Positions 15,613-24,524 are shown, numbered from the stretch's first letter. The stretch is DNA of 64,000 nt from an uncultured Bacteroidota bacterium (GCA_913055635.1 CAJXLK010000001.1:160626-224625); one strand, 5' to 3'. The notes: generated by a model not told the origin, from the sequence alone. Made by a program: numbers and translations.

Positions 15613-18414
15613 TTAGGATTTAATATAATTTTGTTGTTTGACTTGCTTCCTGTGGCTGCCCACTTCACAATCCAGATTGCAGTACTTGTAGTTGCGCTCG
15701 CAGGTACACTTGCGGAAGACCTTTCCAATGATCTCATTTTGTTCTACCTGGTGCAGGCTGTAAAGTCCAACTGCCGGGCTGGCACTGGGCTGTCGGGCCA
15801 CTCCCTGAAGATCTACCTGGCTCATCTGCTCGCGGATGTATTTCCAGGCCCCCATGTTTTCGGGTTCTTCCTGTACCCATAACCACCTGATGGCATTGCT
15901 GTATTTTGAGATCAGGGCCTGTACCTGCTCATGGGGAAACGGATAGAGCTGTTCGATCCGGATCAGGGCAATGTCGGTGGCATTAAAATGTTCCTTGCGC
16001 TCCAACAGATCATAGTATATCTTGCCACTGCAGAAGACCACCCTTTTGACCCGGGGGGTATCTGCATTGGGATCATCGATGACCTCCTGAAATTTATTGC
16101 CGGCCAGTTCTTCCATGGTCGAGACGGCTTTGCTGTGGCGCAGCAGGCTTTTGGGGCTGAAAATAACCAGGGGCACCCGGAAATTATGGTGTACCTGCCT
16201 GCGCAATACATGGTAGAAATTGGCCGGGGTGGTTGGGTTCACCACCTGCATGTTGTTGTTCACGCTCAGGGTCAGAAACCTTTCCATCCGGGCACTTGAA
16301 TGCTCCGGTCCCTGGCCTTCATAGCCATGGGGCAACAGCAGGGTAAGCCCGTTCATCAGCCCCCACTTTTCCTCGGCCGAAGTGATGTACTGGTCAATGA
16401 TCACCTGGGCCATGTTGTTGAAATCGCCAAACTGGGCTTCCCAAATGGTTAGTCCCTGCGGGGTCGCCATGGCGTAGCCGTATTCAAACCCCATTACACC
16501 GAACTCCGAAAGGGGCGAGTTAAAAATGTGAAATTCCGCCTGGTCCTGGCTTACATGCTTGAGGGGAATGTATTTGTGGTCCTTGTCTTCCAGTGTAAGG
16601 CTGGAATGGCGGTGGGAAAACGTGCCCCTTTCGCTGTCCTGACCACTGATGCGCACCGGAAAGCCCTCGTCCACCAAAGATGCATAGGCAAGCAGTTCAG
16701 CCATCCCCCAGTCAAGCCGGTCTTGCTCAACCATCTTTTTGCGTTCATCGATCAGCTTGTGGACTTTTTTAAAAAATTTCATCTCCGCGGGAAGCTGATT
16801 GATCGTGTTGGCCAGTTTCGTAAGCCGCTGCAGACCAATGTTGGTATCGGGAGCTACTGTAAAATCCTTGTATTCAGGTCTAATGTAATCTTCCCAGTCT
16901 TCAGCCAGGAACTGCTTGATGTGCACCTGATTGCTTTCTTTGGCCCGGGCGAGTTGTCCCTCAAGCCATTGATTGTATTGTTGTTCTGCCTGTTTGATTT
17001 GTTCTTTCTGCAAGAGGCCTTCGCGGACCAGGTAATTGCTGTATATATCCCGCGGGTTGGGGTGTTTGCTGATGGCCTTGTAAAGGAGGGGTTGGGTGAA
17101 GCGGGGCTCATCCCCCTCATTGTGGCCATGCTTGCGGTAGCACAGCAGGTCAATGAATACATCGGTATGGAATTGCTGGCGGTATTCCATCGCCAGGCGG
17201 ATGGTAAAGATCAAGGCTTCCACATCATCGCCGTTGACATGAAAGACAGGCGATCGGGTGACTTTCGCCACATCGGTCGAATACGTACTGGATCGGCCTT
17301 CCAGGTAATTGGTGGTGAACCCCACCTGGTTGTTGATTACCAGGTGGATGGTGCCACCCGTCTTATAGCCTGGCAACTCAGACATCTGGATGGTTTCGTA
17401 TACCACCCCCTGCGAGGCAATGGCAGCATCACCGTGAATGAGTATCGGTGCCAGTTTGTTGTAATCGTGCTGATACTTATGGTAGATTTTGGCTTTGGAG
17501 ATGCCCTCTACCACAGGATTTACCGTTTCCAGGTGGGAAGGGTTGGGGGCCAGGTTCAACATCACCGGCTTGCCCGTGTCGGTGTGGATTTGATTGCCGT
17601 AGCCCAGATGGTACTTGACGTCTCCCAGGGCAATGCGCTCATCATAATGTTCACCCAAAAATTCCGAGAAGATATCTTCCACCGGCTTTTCCAATATATT
17701 GGCCAGCACATTGAGCCGCCCGCGGTGCGACATGCCGATGATGAACTCTTCGATCCCCAACTCGGCGCCCCGCTCAATGACGGCATCCAGGGCCGGTATC
17801 AGCGATTCGGCCCCTTCCAGGGAGAAACGCTTTTGTCCGATGAATTTTTTGTGGATGAAGCTTTCAAAGCCGACAGCATGTTTGAGGTGATGGTAAATGT
17901 GGCGGCGTTGTTCCGATGAGAAATCGGGTGTGTTGCGGGTGGATTCCATCTTTTCCTGCAGCCATCCCAGAATATCAGGATTGCGGATGAACATGTATTC
18001 CGCCCCGATTGACCGGGTGTAGGTTTGCTGAAGGTGTTGTAGGATATCCCTCAACGGGGCGGCTCCCAAACCGATCCGGTTACCCGCCTGAAACACCTGA
18101 TCCAGATCTTCCTCAGAAAGCCCGTAGTTTTCAAGATCCAGGGTTGGCCGATATTCCCGCCTGCTTCGCACCGGATTGGTCTTGGTGAAAAGATGCCCCC
18201 GCCGTCGGTATCCCTCGATCAGGTTAATCACCCGAAATTCCTTGTCTAAAACCCCAGAGCCCTGTTCTTCCCCATAATGCTGCTGGGCAAACTCAAAACC
18301 CTTAAAGAAGTTTCGCCATGTCTCCTCCACCGAATCCGGATCCTTGAGATATTGACCGTAAAGTGCTTCAATGGTTTCTATGTCGGTGTTGCCTAAAAAT
18401 TCGAACCGGTTCAT
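15613..18414 (-). CDS. odhA: 2-oxoglutarate dehydrogenase E1
   Basis: 933 residues. The N-terminal E1o segment FLGNTDIETIEALYGQYLKDPDSVEETWRNFF is followed by the thiamine-diphosphate fold with EEFIIGMSHRGRLNVLAN, HGDAAIASQGVVYET and INNQVGFTT. The C-terminal pyrimidine-binding domain has SGQDSERGTFSHRHS and LLPHGYEGQGPEHSSARMERFL. It decarboxylates 2-oxoglutarate and reductively succinylates the E2 lipoyl group. It is followed by odhB after 3 bp. An oddity: beyond the usual end it carries about 30 extra residues with four Cys (903, 905, 912, 916; C-x-C-x6-C-x3-C) and a basic tail. The upstream gap shows no clear -7 element. Confidence 0.96.
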   Translation of the reverse strand: MNRFEFLGNTDIETIEALYGQYLKDPDSVEETWRNFFKGFEFAQQHYGEEQGSGVLDKEFRVINLIEGYRRRGHLFTKTNPVRSRREYRPTLDLENYGLSEEDLDQVFQAGNRIGLGAAPLRDILQHLQQTYTRSIGAEYMFIRNPDILGWLQEKMESTRNTPDFSSEQRRHIYHHLKHAVGFESFIHKKFIGQKRFSLEGAESLIPALDAVIERGAELGIEEFIIGMSHRGRLNVLANILEKPVEDIFSEFLGEHYDERIALGDVKYHLGYGNQIHTDTGKPVMLNLAPNPSHLETVNPVVEGISKAKIYHKYQHDYNKLAPILIHGDAAIASQGVVYETIQMSELPGYKTGGTIHLVINNQVGFTTNYLEGRSSTYSTDVAKVTRSPVFHVNGDDVEALIFTIRLAMEYRQQFHTDVFIDLLCYRKHGHNEGDEPRFTQPLLYKAISKHPNPRDIYSNYLVREGLLQKEQIKQAEQQYNQWLEGQLARAKESNQVHIKQFLAEDWEDYIRPEYKDFTVAPDTNIGLQRLTKLANTINQLPAEMKFFKKVHKLIDERKKMVEQDRLDWGMAELLAYASLVDEGFPVRISGQDSERGTFSHRHSSLTLEDKDHKYIPLKHVSQDQAEFHIFNSPLSEFGVMGFEYGYAMATPQGLTIWEAQFGDFNNMAQVIIDQYITSAEEKWGLMNGLTLLLPHGYEGQGPEHSSARMERFLTLSVNNNMQVVNPTTPANFYHVLRRQVHHNFRVPLVIFSPKSLLRHSKAVSTMEELAGNKFQEVIDDPNADTPRVKRVVFCSGKIYYDLLERKEHFNATDIALIRIEQLYPFPHEQVQALISKYSNAIRWLWVQEEPENMGAWKYIREQMSQVDLQGVARQPSASPAVGLYSLHQVEQNEIIGKVFRKCTCERNYKYCNLDCEVGSHRKQVKQQNYIKS

Positions 18415-18964
18415 TTGAACTGCTCCTGTTTAAATGATCGACAAAAAGTGGTTTAACTCAAGACCTCGGCTAATTTGATGTTACTTCCCTGTACAATCGC
18501 CTGATGTTGAAGCCGTTGCCTTCAGCGATCCTGATTTCTTTTGCTTAGTGGTCATTCTGCCTTCGGGCTTTCTTCATCCGGGAATCATCAGCATAACGCA
18601 TAAAGCATGTGCTTTAGTAATGACAAAACAGAATGGCCTTTGTTTAATCATCCTTTGGTTTCCAACCCAGGTATAAAGGTATATAGGATATAAGCTTGAA
18701 CAAAATCTAAAAATGAAATGTTTCCCGGTTGAGAGAAAATTGATTGTGGCAACAAATGATTTTGCAGACCGGAGAGGGAGAACCATGCATTGTTGACGTG
18801 TGTAATATCTTGTTGATTGTCAAAGATTTATTAAAGTTTGTTAATCAGGTCGTTTACTCAATCAAGATCTATTAATTATCGGAAACGCTCACGATGGAAC
18901 CCAGATGTTTTATTGATTGTTTTAGGTTCCTGGGTGGGGTTTCATTCAACCAAAAACAACTGTT
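18415..18964. other. Divergent intergenic region between odhA and the transhydrogenase
   Basis: 550 bp without a supportable gene. A short minus frame at 18574-18786 lacks any domain and looks like noncoding translation. No perfect TAnnTTTG was found for either flanking gene, so both promoters remain unassigned. Confidence 0.5.
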
Positions 18965-20080
18965 ATGAAAATCGGTATACTGAAGGAAAACAATGGTGAC
19001 AAGCGGGTGGCTGTTTTGCCAGCCAATGTTGAGACATTGCGCAAGATGCAGGTCACGGTATTGGTTGAGCAGGGGGCCGGTTGGCAAGCCTACATTGCTG
19101 ACCGGTATTATCAGGAAGCCGGGGCTGAGATCAGGCAGGCAGAAAAGATCAGGCAGGAAGCGGATTTGTTGATTCGCATCAATCCCTTCACCCGGGAAGA
19201 GCTTCAGCAACTGGGTGAGGGGAAGGTATTGCTTTCGCTGATCAATCCCCTGAGCAACAAACAAGTTGTTGAGGGAGCGGCCAGGCAGGGGGTGACCACC
19301 ATCAGCCTGGATATGATCCCGCGGAGCACCCGGGCACAGGCGATGGATGTGCTCTCGTCCATGGCTACTACTGCGGGGTATAAGGCAGTTTTGGAGGCAG
19401 CCAACAACCTGCCCAGCTTTTTCCCCATGTTCATGACCGCTGCCGGGACCATTCGACCGGCCAAAGTGCTTGTGTTGGGTGCCGGGGTTGCCGGTTTGCA
19501 GGCGATTGCCACGGCCCGTAAGCTGGGTGGGGTAGTCGAGGCTTTTGATGTCCGCACTGCCGTCAAAGAAGAGGTGGAGAGCCTGGGGGGTAAATTCATT
19601 GAGGTGGAAGGGGCCGCTGATGCCCAGGACAGCAGTGGATACGCCACTGAACAGAGTGATGATTACAAAAGGAAACAGCAGCAGTTGATTCATGATCATG
19701 CCCTTAAATCGGACGTGATCATTACCACCGCCCAGATTCCAGGCAAAAAAGCCCCACTGTTGCTGAAGAAAGAGACGGTAGAGCAAATGCGGGCCGGAAG
19801 TGTGGTTGTTGACCTGGCGGCTGCTTCGGGCGGAAACTGTGAGCTTACCGAAAACAGCCGCATAATCAACCATCAGGGAATCACCATCATCGGTAATTCC
19901 AATTACCCCTCCGAATTGCCGGCCGATGCCAGTAAAATGTTCGGCAACAATTTGGTGAATTTTCTCAAACTGATCATTGATTCACAGGGAAATATGAATT
20001 TGAACTTTGATGATGATATTGTCAAAAATGCCACCATCACCCATAACCATGATATCATCAACGACCGGTTTAAATCATAA
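18965..20080 (+). CDS. pntAA: NAD(P) transhydrogenase alpha subunit, NAD-binding part (PntAA)
   Basis: 371 residues of the alanine dehydrogenase/PNT family. The N-terminal MKIGILKENNGDKRVAVLP motif (Arg/Pro), the central Rossmann motif VLVLGAGVAGLQAIATA (about 168-184) and RAGSVVVDLAAASGGNCE identify domain I of the proton-translocating transhydrogenase. Its membrane parts are the separate downstream genes, so this is the three-gene form. The enzyme uses the proton gradient to make NADPH from NADH. The stop codon TAA directly abuts the first GC-rich hairpin of cluster B. Its last residues (NFDDDIVKNATITHNHDIINDRFKS) look unstructured. Confidence 0.95.
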   Translation: MKIGILKENNGDKRVAVLPANVETLRKMQVTVLVEQGAGWQAYIADRYYQEAGAEIRQAEKIRQEADLLIRINPFTREELQQLGEGKVLLSLINPLSNKQVVEGAARQGVTTISLDMIPRSTRAQAMDVLSSMATTAGYKAVLEAANNLPSFFPMFMTAAGTIRPAKVLVLGAGVAGLQAIATARKLGGVVEAFDVRTAVKEEVESLGGKFIEVEGAADAQDSSGYATEQSDDYKRKQQQLIHDHALKSDVIITTAQIPGKKAPLLLKKETVEQMRAGSVVVDLAAASGGNCELTENSRIINHQGITIIGNSNYPSELPADASKMFGNNLVNFLKLIIDSQGNMNLNFDDDIVKNATITHNHDIINDRFKS

Positions 20081-20228
20081 CCCCGCTTAGCGGGGTCTCC
20101 CCGGCCCAACCCCCGCTTGCCCAACCCCCGCTTAGCGGGGTCCGATTTTTTATACCCCCGCTTAGCGGGGTCAGGTTCGGGGTCAGATTTCTTGAACCCC
20201 GCTAAGCGGGGTCGAAAAAAGCGGGGTC
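20080..20228. repeat. GC-rich hairpin repeat cluster B inside the pnt operon
   Basis: Full palindromes lie at 20080-20096, 20126-20140, 20156-20170 and 20196-20212 (reverse-oriented triloop TAA). Half-copies lie near 20110-20118 (CCCCCGCTTG) and 20221-20228 (GCGGGGTC). The copy at 20126-20140 is followed by TCCGATTTTTT, which makes it terminator-like. The cluster separates pntAA from pntAB by 160-180 bp in an operon whose genes are normally nearly contiguous. Confidence 0.95.
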
Positions 20229-20262
20229 GAAAAAATGTCGAATGCCATACAATTTGGAGCTT

Positions 20263-20571
20263 ATGGAAAGCATACTGGAATTTATTTACCTGCACCGTGA
20301 AATCATTTTCATTTTGATTCTTTCGGTCTTTTTGGGCGTTGAAGTCATATCCAACGTCCCTTCCGTGCTGCACACCCCACTGATGTCGGGTGCCAACGCC
20401 ATACACGGGGTGGTTATTATTGGTGCCATTATTGTGATGGGCCATGCCGAAACCACCCTTGCCCTGATACTGGGTTTCGTTGCGGTGGTGCTTGGCACCC
20501 TGAACGTAGTCGGGGGCTTTGTGGTGACCGACAGGATGTTAAGTATGTTTAACAAAAAACAAAAACAATAG
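20263..20571 (+). CDS. pntAB: NAD(P) transhydrogenase alpha subunit, membrane part (PntAB)
   Basis: 102 residues from the ATG at 20263; an upstream ATG at 20242 would add seven residues. The chosen start matches the usual short N-terminus before the first membrane helix. Signature: EVISNVPSVLHTPLMSGANAIHGVVIIGAI, the PNTB 4-TM alpha motif, with three or four helices. It forms part of the proton channel with PntB, whose start lies 9 bp after this stop. Its translation may depend on ribosomes entering after the hairpin cluster. Confidence 0.93.
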   Translation: MESILEFIYLHREIIFILILSVFLGVEVISNVPSVLHTPLMSGANAIHGVVIIGAIIVMGHAETTLALILGFVAVVLGTLNVVGGFVVTDRMLSMFNKKQKQ

Positions 20572-20580
20572 CCTTTCAAT

Positions 20581-22038
20581 ATGGATGAAGTGATTAAAGC
20601 CGAGGAATTGTTTTCTTTTACCCTGGGTGAATCCATCCTGGAGATCACCTATATCATTGCTTCGGTTCTGTTTATTGTAGGACTGAAAAAGCTCAGTCAC
20701 CCCGATACGGCGCGTCGCGGTAATATATGGGCTGCAACGGGAATGGCCCTGGCCATTGTTTCAACCCTGGTTTTTCACAAACAGGATGGCGAGCACATCC
20801 ACAATATTGGGTGGATTGTAGCTGCCATTGCAACCGGCACGCTGATCGGGACATTGATTGCCCGGCGGGTTCAGATGACCGCCATGCCCCAGTTGGTCTC
20901 GTTTTTTAATGGAATGGGCGGAGCAGCCGCTGCCCTGATTTCTTTGATGGAATTTCCCCATATCAGCCCGGATCTGATCCGGGCTCATGGGATGTTCAAC
21001 GGCCAGGTACTGGTCATTTTGCTGGGCCTGATGATCGGCAGCGTCTCCTTTTCAGGTTCGATGATCGCTTATGGCAAGCTGGACGGGAAAATTTCTGATA
21101 TCCGTTCGGGTTTGCTGCGCATCGTCAATATGGCTTTGTTGGTTTTGCTGGTGGCTTTCATTGTTTACATTATGAGCCTGGGAGCGGTTGAGCCAGCCAG
21201 TGTGATGCCTTTGCTTTATGCTTTTCTTGCCATTTCCCTTTTATATGGAATTTCTTTTGTGATGCCCATTGGCGGGGCCGATATGCCGGTGGTGATTTCC
21301 CTGCTGAACTCCTTTACAGGGGTGGCAGCTGCCATGGGCGGATTTCTTTACAACAACCAGGTGATGCTTACCGGGGGTATTTTGGTGGGATCGGCCGGTA
21401 CCATCCTGACCATCCTGATGTGTAAGGCGATGAACCGGTCGTTGTCCAATGTCATCCTGGGTGCTTTCGGGGGAAGCAAGGCCGATGATTCCGGTGAAGC
21501 AGGCCAGATCAAGGAGATCGGCATCAGCGATGCCGCCGTCCTGCTCAATTATTCCCCTAAGGTTTTGATTATTCCCGGCTATGGCCTTGCAGTGGCCCAG
21601 GCTCAGATGCTTACCCGGGAGGTGGATCATAAACTGGGGCAAAACGGGGTGGAGGTTCACTATGCCATCCATCCGGTGGCCGGTAGAATGCCCGGGCATA
21701 TGAACGTGCTGCTGGCCGAAGCCGATATCCCTTATGATAAGCTTCTGGAGAGTGAGGAAGCCAATGAACAAATGCAGGATGTTGACCTAGCGGTGGTGAT
21801 CGGTGCCAATGATGTGGTCAATCCCGCCGCGGAAGAGGATCCTTCCAGTCCCATTGCCGGAATGCCCATCCTGCAGGCCTACAAAGCCAAAAACATCATC
21901 GTTATGAAACGGGGAATGGGACTGGGTTACGCCGGGATTGAAAACAAACTCTTTTACAACGATAAAACCCGGATGCTTTTTGGAAATGCCAAGGAGAGCC
22001 TTCAACAGGTGCTCAACGAAATCAAAAATATGGACTGA
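20581..22038 (+). CDS. pntB: NAD(P) transhydrogenase beta subunit (PntB)
   Basis: 485 residues: an N-terminal half of about eight or nine membrane helices (to about residue 275, with LVSFFNGMGGAAAALIS and LLNSFTGVAAAMGGFL) and a C-terminal NADP(H)-binding Rossmann domain (VLIIPGYGLAVAQAQ, YAIHPVAGRMPGHMNVLLAEADIPYD, GANDVVNPAA, IVMKRGMGLGYAGIEN). It completes the inner-membrane proton-translocating transhydrogenase. The stop codon lies inside the first unit of a 41-bp tandem array that fills the downstream gap. Confidence 0.96.
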   Translation: MDEVIKAEELFSFTLGESILEITYIIASVLFIVGLKKLSHPDTARRGNIWAATGMALAIVSTLVFHKQDGEHIHNIGWIVAAIATGTLIGTLIARRVQMTAMPQLVSFFNGMGGAAAALISLMEFPHISPDLIRAHGMFNGQVLVILLGLMIGSVSFSGSMIAYGKLDGKISDIRSGLLRIVNMALLVLLVAFIVYIMSLGAVEPASVMPLLYAFLAISLLYGISFVMPIGGADMPVVISLLNSFTGVAAAMGGFLYNNQVMLTGGILVGSAGTILTILMCKAMNRSLSNVILGAFGGSKADDSGEAGQIKEIGISDAAVLLNYSPKVLIIPGYGLAVAQAQMLTREVDHKLGQNGVEVHYAIHPVAGRMPGHMNVLLAEADIPYDKLLESEEANEQMQDVDLAVVIGANDVVNPAAEEDPSSPIAGMPILQAYKAKNIIVMKRGMGLGYAGIENKLFYNDKTRMLFGNAKESLQQVLNEIKNMD

Positions 22039-22240
22039 CGGGATCCATCACAGATCCAAGAGATTAAAATATGGACTGATGGGGATCCATCACAGATCCA
22101 AGAGATTAAAATATGGACTGATGGGATCCATCACAGATCCAAAAGATTAGAATATGGACTGATGGGATCCATCACAGATCCAAAAGATTAGAATATGGAC
22201 TGACGGTATCCCACGCCTGCTCCAAGATGTAAGAATATGG
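22028..22240. repeat. 41-bp tandem array seeded by the pntB stop region
   Basis: ATATGGACTGA recurs at 22028 (ends in the pntB stop), 22069, 22111, 22152 and 22193, and as ATATGGATTGA at 22235, giving periods of 41-42 bp. The first four units are nearly identical and each holds the inverted repeat GGATC-CATCACA-GATCC. The last units are diverged. The rest of the gap (22241-22404) holds only the sirtuin -7 element. Confidence 0.93.
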
Positions 22241-22365
22241 ATTGACGGGGGTGGATCATTGCTCCAAAGGATAAAAGACATGGATTGCCATCAGTAGTGT
22301 TGCTGATGTTATCATCTTCGGTTGAGTTTTTTACCGGCAGCCGGACAACGAGGCGGTAAATTCTT

Positions 22366-22373
22366 TAAATTTG
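22366..22373 (+). promoter_or_regulatory. -7 promoter element for the sirtuin gene
   Basis: TAAATTTG matches TAnnTTTG fully and lies 31 bases before the ATG at 22405. No clear -33 TTG was seen. Confidence 0.5.
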
Positions 22374-22404
22374 CGGTTGCATGAATGCTTAAAAGGCCCT
22401 GAAG

Positions 22405-23166
22405 ATGAATCAAGAACACATCAAGCAAGCCGCCGAATGGATAGCCCGCTCCTCCTACAATGTTGGTTTTACGGGGGCAGGCATTAGTGTGGAAAGTGGC
22501 ATCCCGCCTTTCCGGGGGGAAAACGGGTTATGGAACAAATATGACCCGGGCATTCTGGATCTGGACTACTTCTACAACAATCCCGAACATGCCTGGAGCG
22601 TGATCAAAACCATTTTTTTTGATTCTTTTGGCAGTGCCGAACCCAACCTGGGCCACAAGAAGCTGGCTGAGCTTGAAGAGATGGGCCTTGTTGAATCGGT
22701 GATCACCCAGAACATCGATAACTTGCATCAGGAAGCCGGAAGCCGCAATGTTTATGAGTTCCACGGCAATTCCAGGAGGCTGGTGTGCCAGAAATGCGGG
22801 CAAACCTACCAGGTGAGCGATAAGATGCTGGAGCATGTTCCCCCGCGATGTGAAAAGTGTGGAGCCGTCCTGAAGCCGGATTTTATTTTTTTCGGTGAAG
22901 GCATTCCGCAGGGGGCCCACCAGAAATCGATCGAAGCCGCTCAAAACAGCGATATTTTTCTGGTGATTGGTACCACCGGCGAGATCATGCCTGCATCGAT
23001 GATTCCGCAATTGGCCAAAGAAAATGGCGTGAAGATCATAGAGATCAATCCCAACCGGAGCCTTTTCACCACATCCATCACCGACATCTTCCTGCAGGGG
23101 AAGGCAACGGAGGTTATGGATGCATTGGTCGGGGAAATACGGAATTTGACAACGACTAAAGCCTAA
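22405..23166 (+). CDS. cobB: Sir2-family NAD-dependent protein deacylase
   Basis: 253 residues, cytosolic. NAD-binding GAGIS (24-28) and TQNIDNLHQ (101-109), catalytic His120 (EFHGN), zinc ligands Cys128, Cys131, Cys149 and Cys152, and the late GTTGEIMPAS and INPNR segments are all present. The Tyr-x-x-Arg pair that marks desuccinylases (SIRT5 type) is not apparent, so deacetylation is the likelier activity (inference). The stop is 3 bp before the S4-domain gene, so the two form an operon. Confidence 0.94.
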   Translation: MNQEHIKQAAEWIARSSYNVGFTGAGISVESGIPPFRGENGLWNKYDPGILDLDYFYNNPEHAWSVIKTIFFDSFGSAEPNLGHKKLAELEEMGLVESVITQNIDNLHQEAGSRNVYEFHGNSRRLVCQKCGQTYQVSDKMLEHVPPRCEKCGAVLKPDFIFFGEGIPQGAHQKSIEAAQNSDIFLVIGTTGEIMPASMIPQLAKENGVKIIEINPNRSLFTTSITDIFLQGKATEVMDALVGEIRNLTTTKA

Positions 23167-23169
23167 ACC

Positions 23170-23379
23170 ATGGAATTTGAACTGCCTGCTGGTAGCGAAT
23201 ACATTGAACTGATCAAATTGCTGAAGGCAACCGACATAGCCCCGTCCGGGGCCCAGGCCAAGCAGATGGTTGAGCAAGGCCATGTGCTGGTCAATGGAGC
23301 CCAGGAGTCCCGTAAACGGGCTAAATTGAGGCGCGGCACCGAAGTGCAGGTTTTTGACACGTTCATCACCATTCAATGA
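23170..23379 (+). CDS. Small S4-domain RNA-binding protein (YaaA/YbcJ-like)
   Basis: 69 residues consisting of one S4 domain: YIELIKLLKATDIAPSGAQAKQMVEQGHVLVNGAQESRKRAKLRRG is the classic alpha-L RNA-binding motif. Stand-alone S4 proteins of this size bind structured RNA or ribosomal particles; the target is unknown. It follows the sirtuin gene by 3 bp and is full length for the family. Confidence 0.9.
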   Translation: MEFELPAGSEYIELIKLLKATDIAPSGAQAKQMVEQGHVLVNGAQESRKRAKLRRGTEVQVFDTFITIQ

Positions 23380-23458
23380 CCGGGCCCGGCCGTGGCTTCC
23401 CTGCGGCCTATATTTCCTGATGGCTGCAAGCTCTTCGATAGGCAGTGTGGCCGCCGGG

Positions 23459-23656
23459 CTTGAGTTTGTTTTATTTTACCCTTAACTGCCTAATTCTGTC
23501 TCATGTCCTGGCTAAACCGCAGGGCTTCAGTTGAATGTATTCCATCCTTAGCTGACCCATCCGATCCGATGTTTTGGTTAAACCGCAGAGCTTGATTTGG
23601 ACCTATTTTACCCTGGGCTGACTGATTCTATCTGCTGTTCGGTCTGAACCACAGGG
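23459..23656. repeat. Three 66-bp diverged tandem repeats
   Basis: Units begin CTT(G/C)A at 23459, 23525 and 23591, with a partial fourth at 23657. Each ends in GG(C/T)(T/C)(A/T)(A/G)ACC(G/A)CAG(G/A)G. 66 bp is divisible by three, but stop codons fall in most frames, and the one open frame does not continue across units. The repeats fill most of the gap between the S4 gene and the convergent Mut7-C gene. Confidence 0.8.
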
Positions 23657-23762
23657 CTTCAGTTTATTGGACTGTCCCCCCATCCATTACCATTACTGGG
23701 AATTTTCCGGGAAAAATTTAAGTGATCATAGTTGCGAAAGGAATGCAAAGTTGTCGCAGTGG

Positions 23763-24524
23763 TTAGGTGCCCCTGTTTATTTCGTACAGAAGCTGCCTGA
23801 TTTGTTGAACCATTTGCTGGTAATGAGATCCTTCCCAGTAGACCTTGCCGCATTGGCGGCATCGATAAAACCGATCATAATATTTTTTGGTTCCTTCCAG
23901 CAGGAAAGGGGCAACCTGTTGTTTGTCAACCTGCTCAATGGTTCCGTTGCATTCCATACAGCGCGAGAAGAGGCGAATCTGATCTTTCAGGTCGAATCGC
24001 TGAATGACCTCGCGCAGCTGCTGGCCGGGGTTATCTGAGCGGAGCCAGTACCCATGCTGGACGGTTGAATATTTCAAAATCCCTATATCCCGTGTGAGGA
24101 TGATGCGGTTTTGCTGGCCCGACATTTCAACGATGGTGTGGTCTTCATAGCGGTTGTCATATAAAGTGTCAAAGCCGCACAATCGAAGGTAGCGGGCCAG
24201 CTTGCCCAGGTGGACATCCAAAACAAACCGGGTTTGCCTCAACGGCCTGTCTTTTAATTTTGATAGGGAAGATATATCCAGCGATTCAAATTTTGGATAC
24301 ACCGATATCCGGTCTCCGTGTTTGATACGATCCTTAAATGCGGCGGATATTCCGTTGACCAGAATCAAGTCCACTTCTGTATGGGGTACACCAAACGATT
24401 CAATCACATCTTTAACCGAGGGATTGTTATAAAAATAAATTTCCAGTTCCTTCTTTCTCCGGTCAGCTGCCAGAAAATCGTTCAATTCTTCGTAGAAGCG
24501 GATGGTTGCTTTTTTTTCAGCCAT
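23763..24524 (-). CDS. Mut7-C RNase-domain protein with N-terminal ubiquitin-like domain
   Basis: 253 residues. The N-terminal part (1-90) is the ubiquitin-like/ThiS-type fold that accompanies Mut7-C (ATIRFYEELNDFL...VDLILVNGISAAF...GDRISVYPKFESLD). The C-terminal Mut7-C PIN-like nuclease domain (97-245) has acidic Asp103 (FVLDVHLGKLARYLRLCGFDT) and Asp146 (ILTRDIGIL). A zinc ribbon uses Cys189, Cys192, Cys222 and Cys225. Proposed to be an RNase; the substrate is unknown. Cytosolic, divergent from the methylmalonyl-CoA operon. Confidence 0.9.
   Translation of the reverse strand: MAEKKATIRFYEELNDFLAADRRKKELEIYFYNNPSVKDVIESFGVPHTEVDLILVNGISAAFKDRIKHGDRISVYPKFESLDISSLSKLKDRPLRQTRFVLDVHLGKLARYLRLCGFDTLYDNRYEDHTIVEMSGQQNRIILTRDIGILKYSTVQHGYWLRSDNPGQQLREVIQRFDLKDQIRLFSRCMECNGTIEQVDKQQVAPFLLEGTKKYYDRFYRCRQCGKVYWEGSHYQQMVQQIRQLLYEINRGT

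Noticed and set aside
16528-17919. 463-codon plus-strand open frame antisense to odhA
   Set aside because: odhA is unambiguous on the other strand, and the antisense protein shows no domain logic; long antisense frames are expected from its codon bias.
19903-20445. Minus-strand open frame of 180 codons with repeated DPAKRG motifs
   Set aside because: The motif is the translation of the GC-rich hairpins themselves, and the frame is antisense to pntAA and pntAB.
22028-22240. Possible CRISPR array
   Set aside because: Units are contiguous, with no unique spacers, and no cas genes are nearby; it is a plain tandem repeat.
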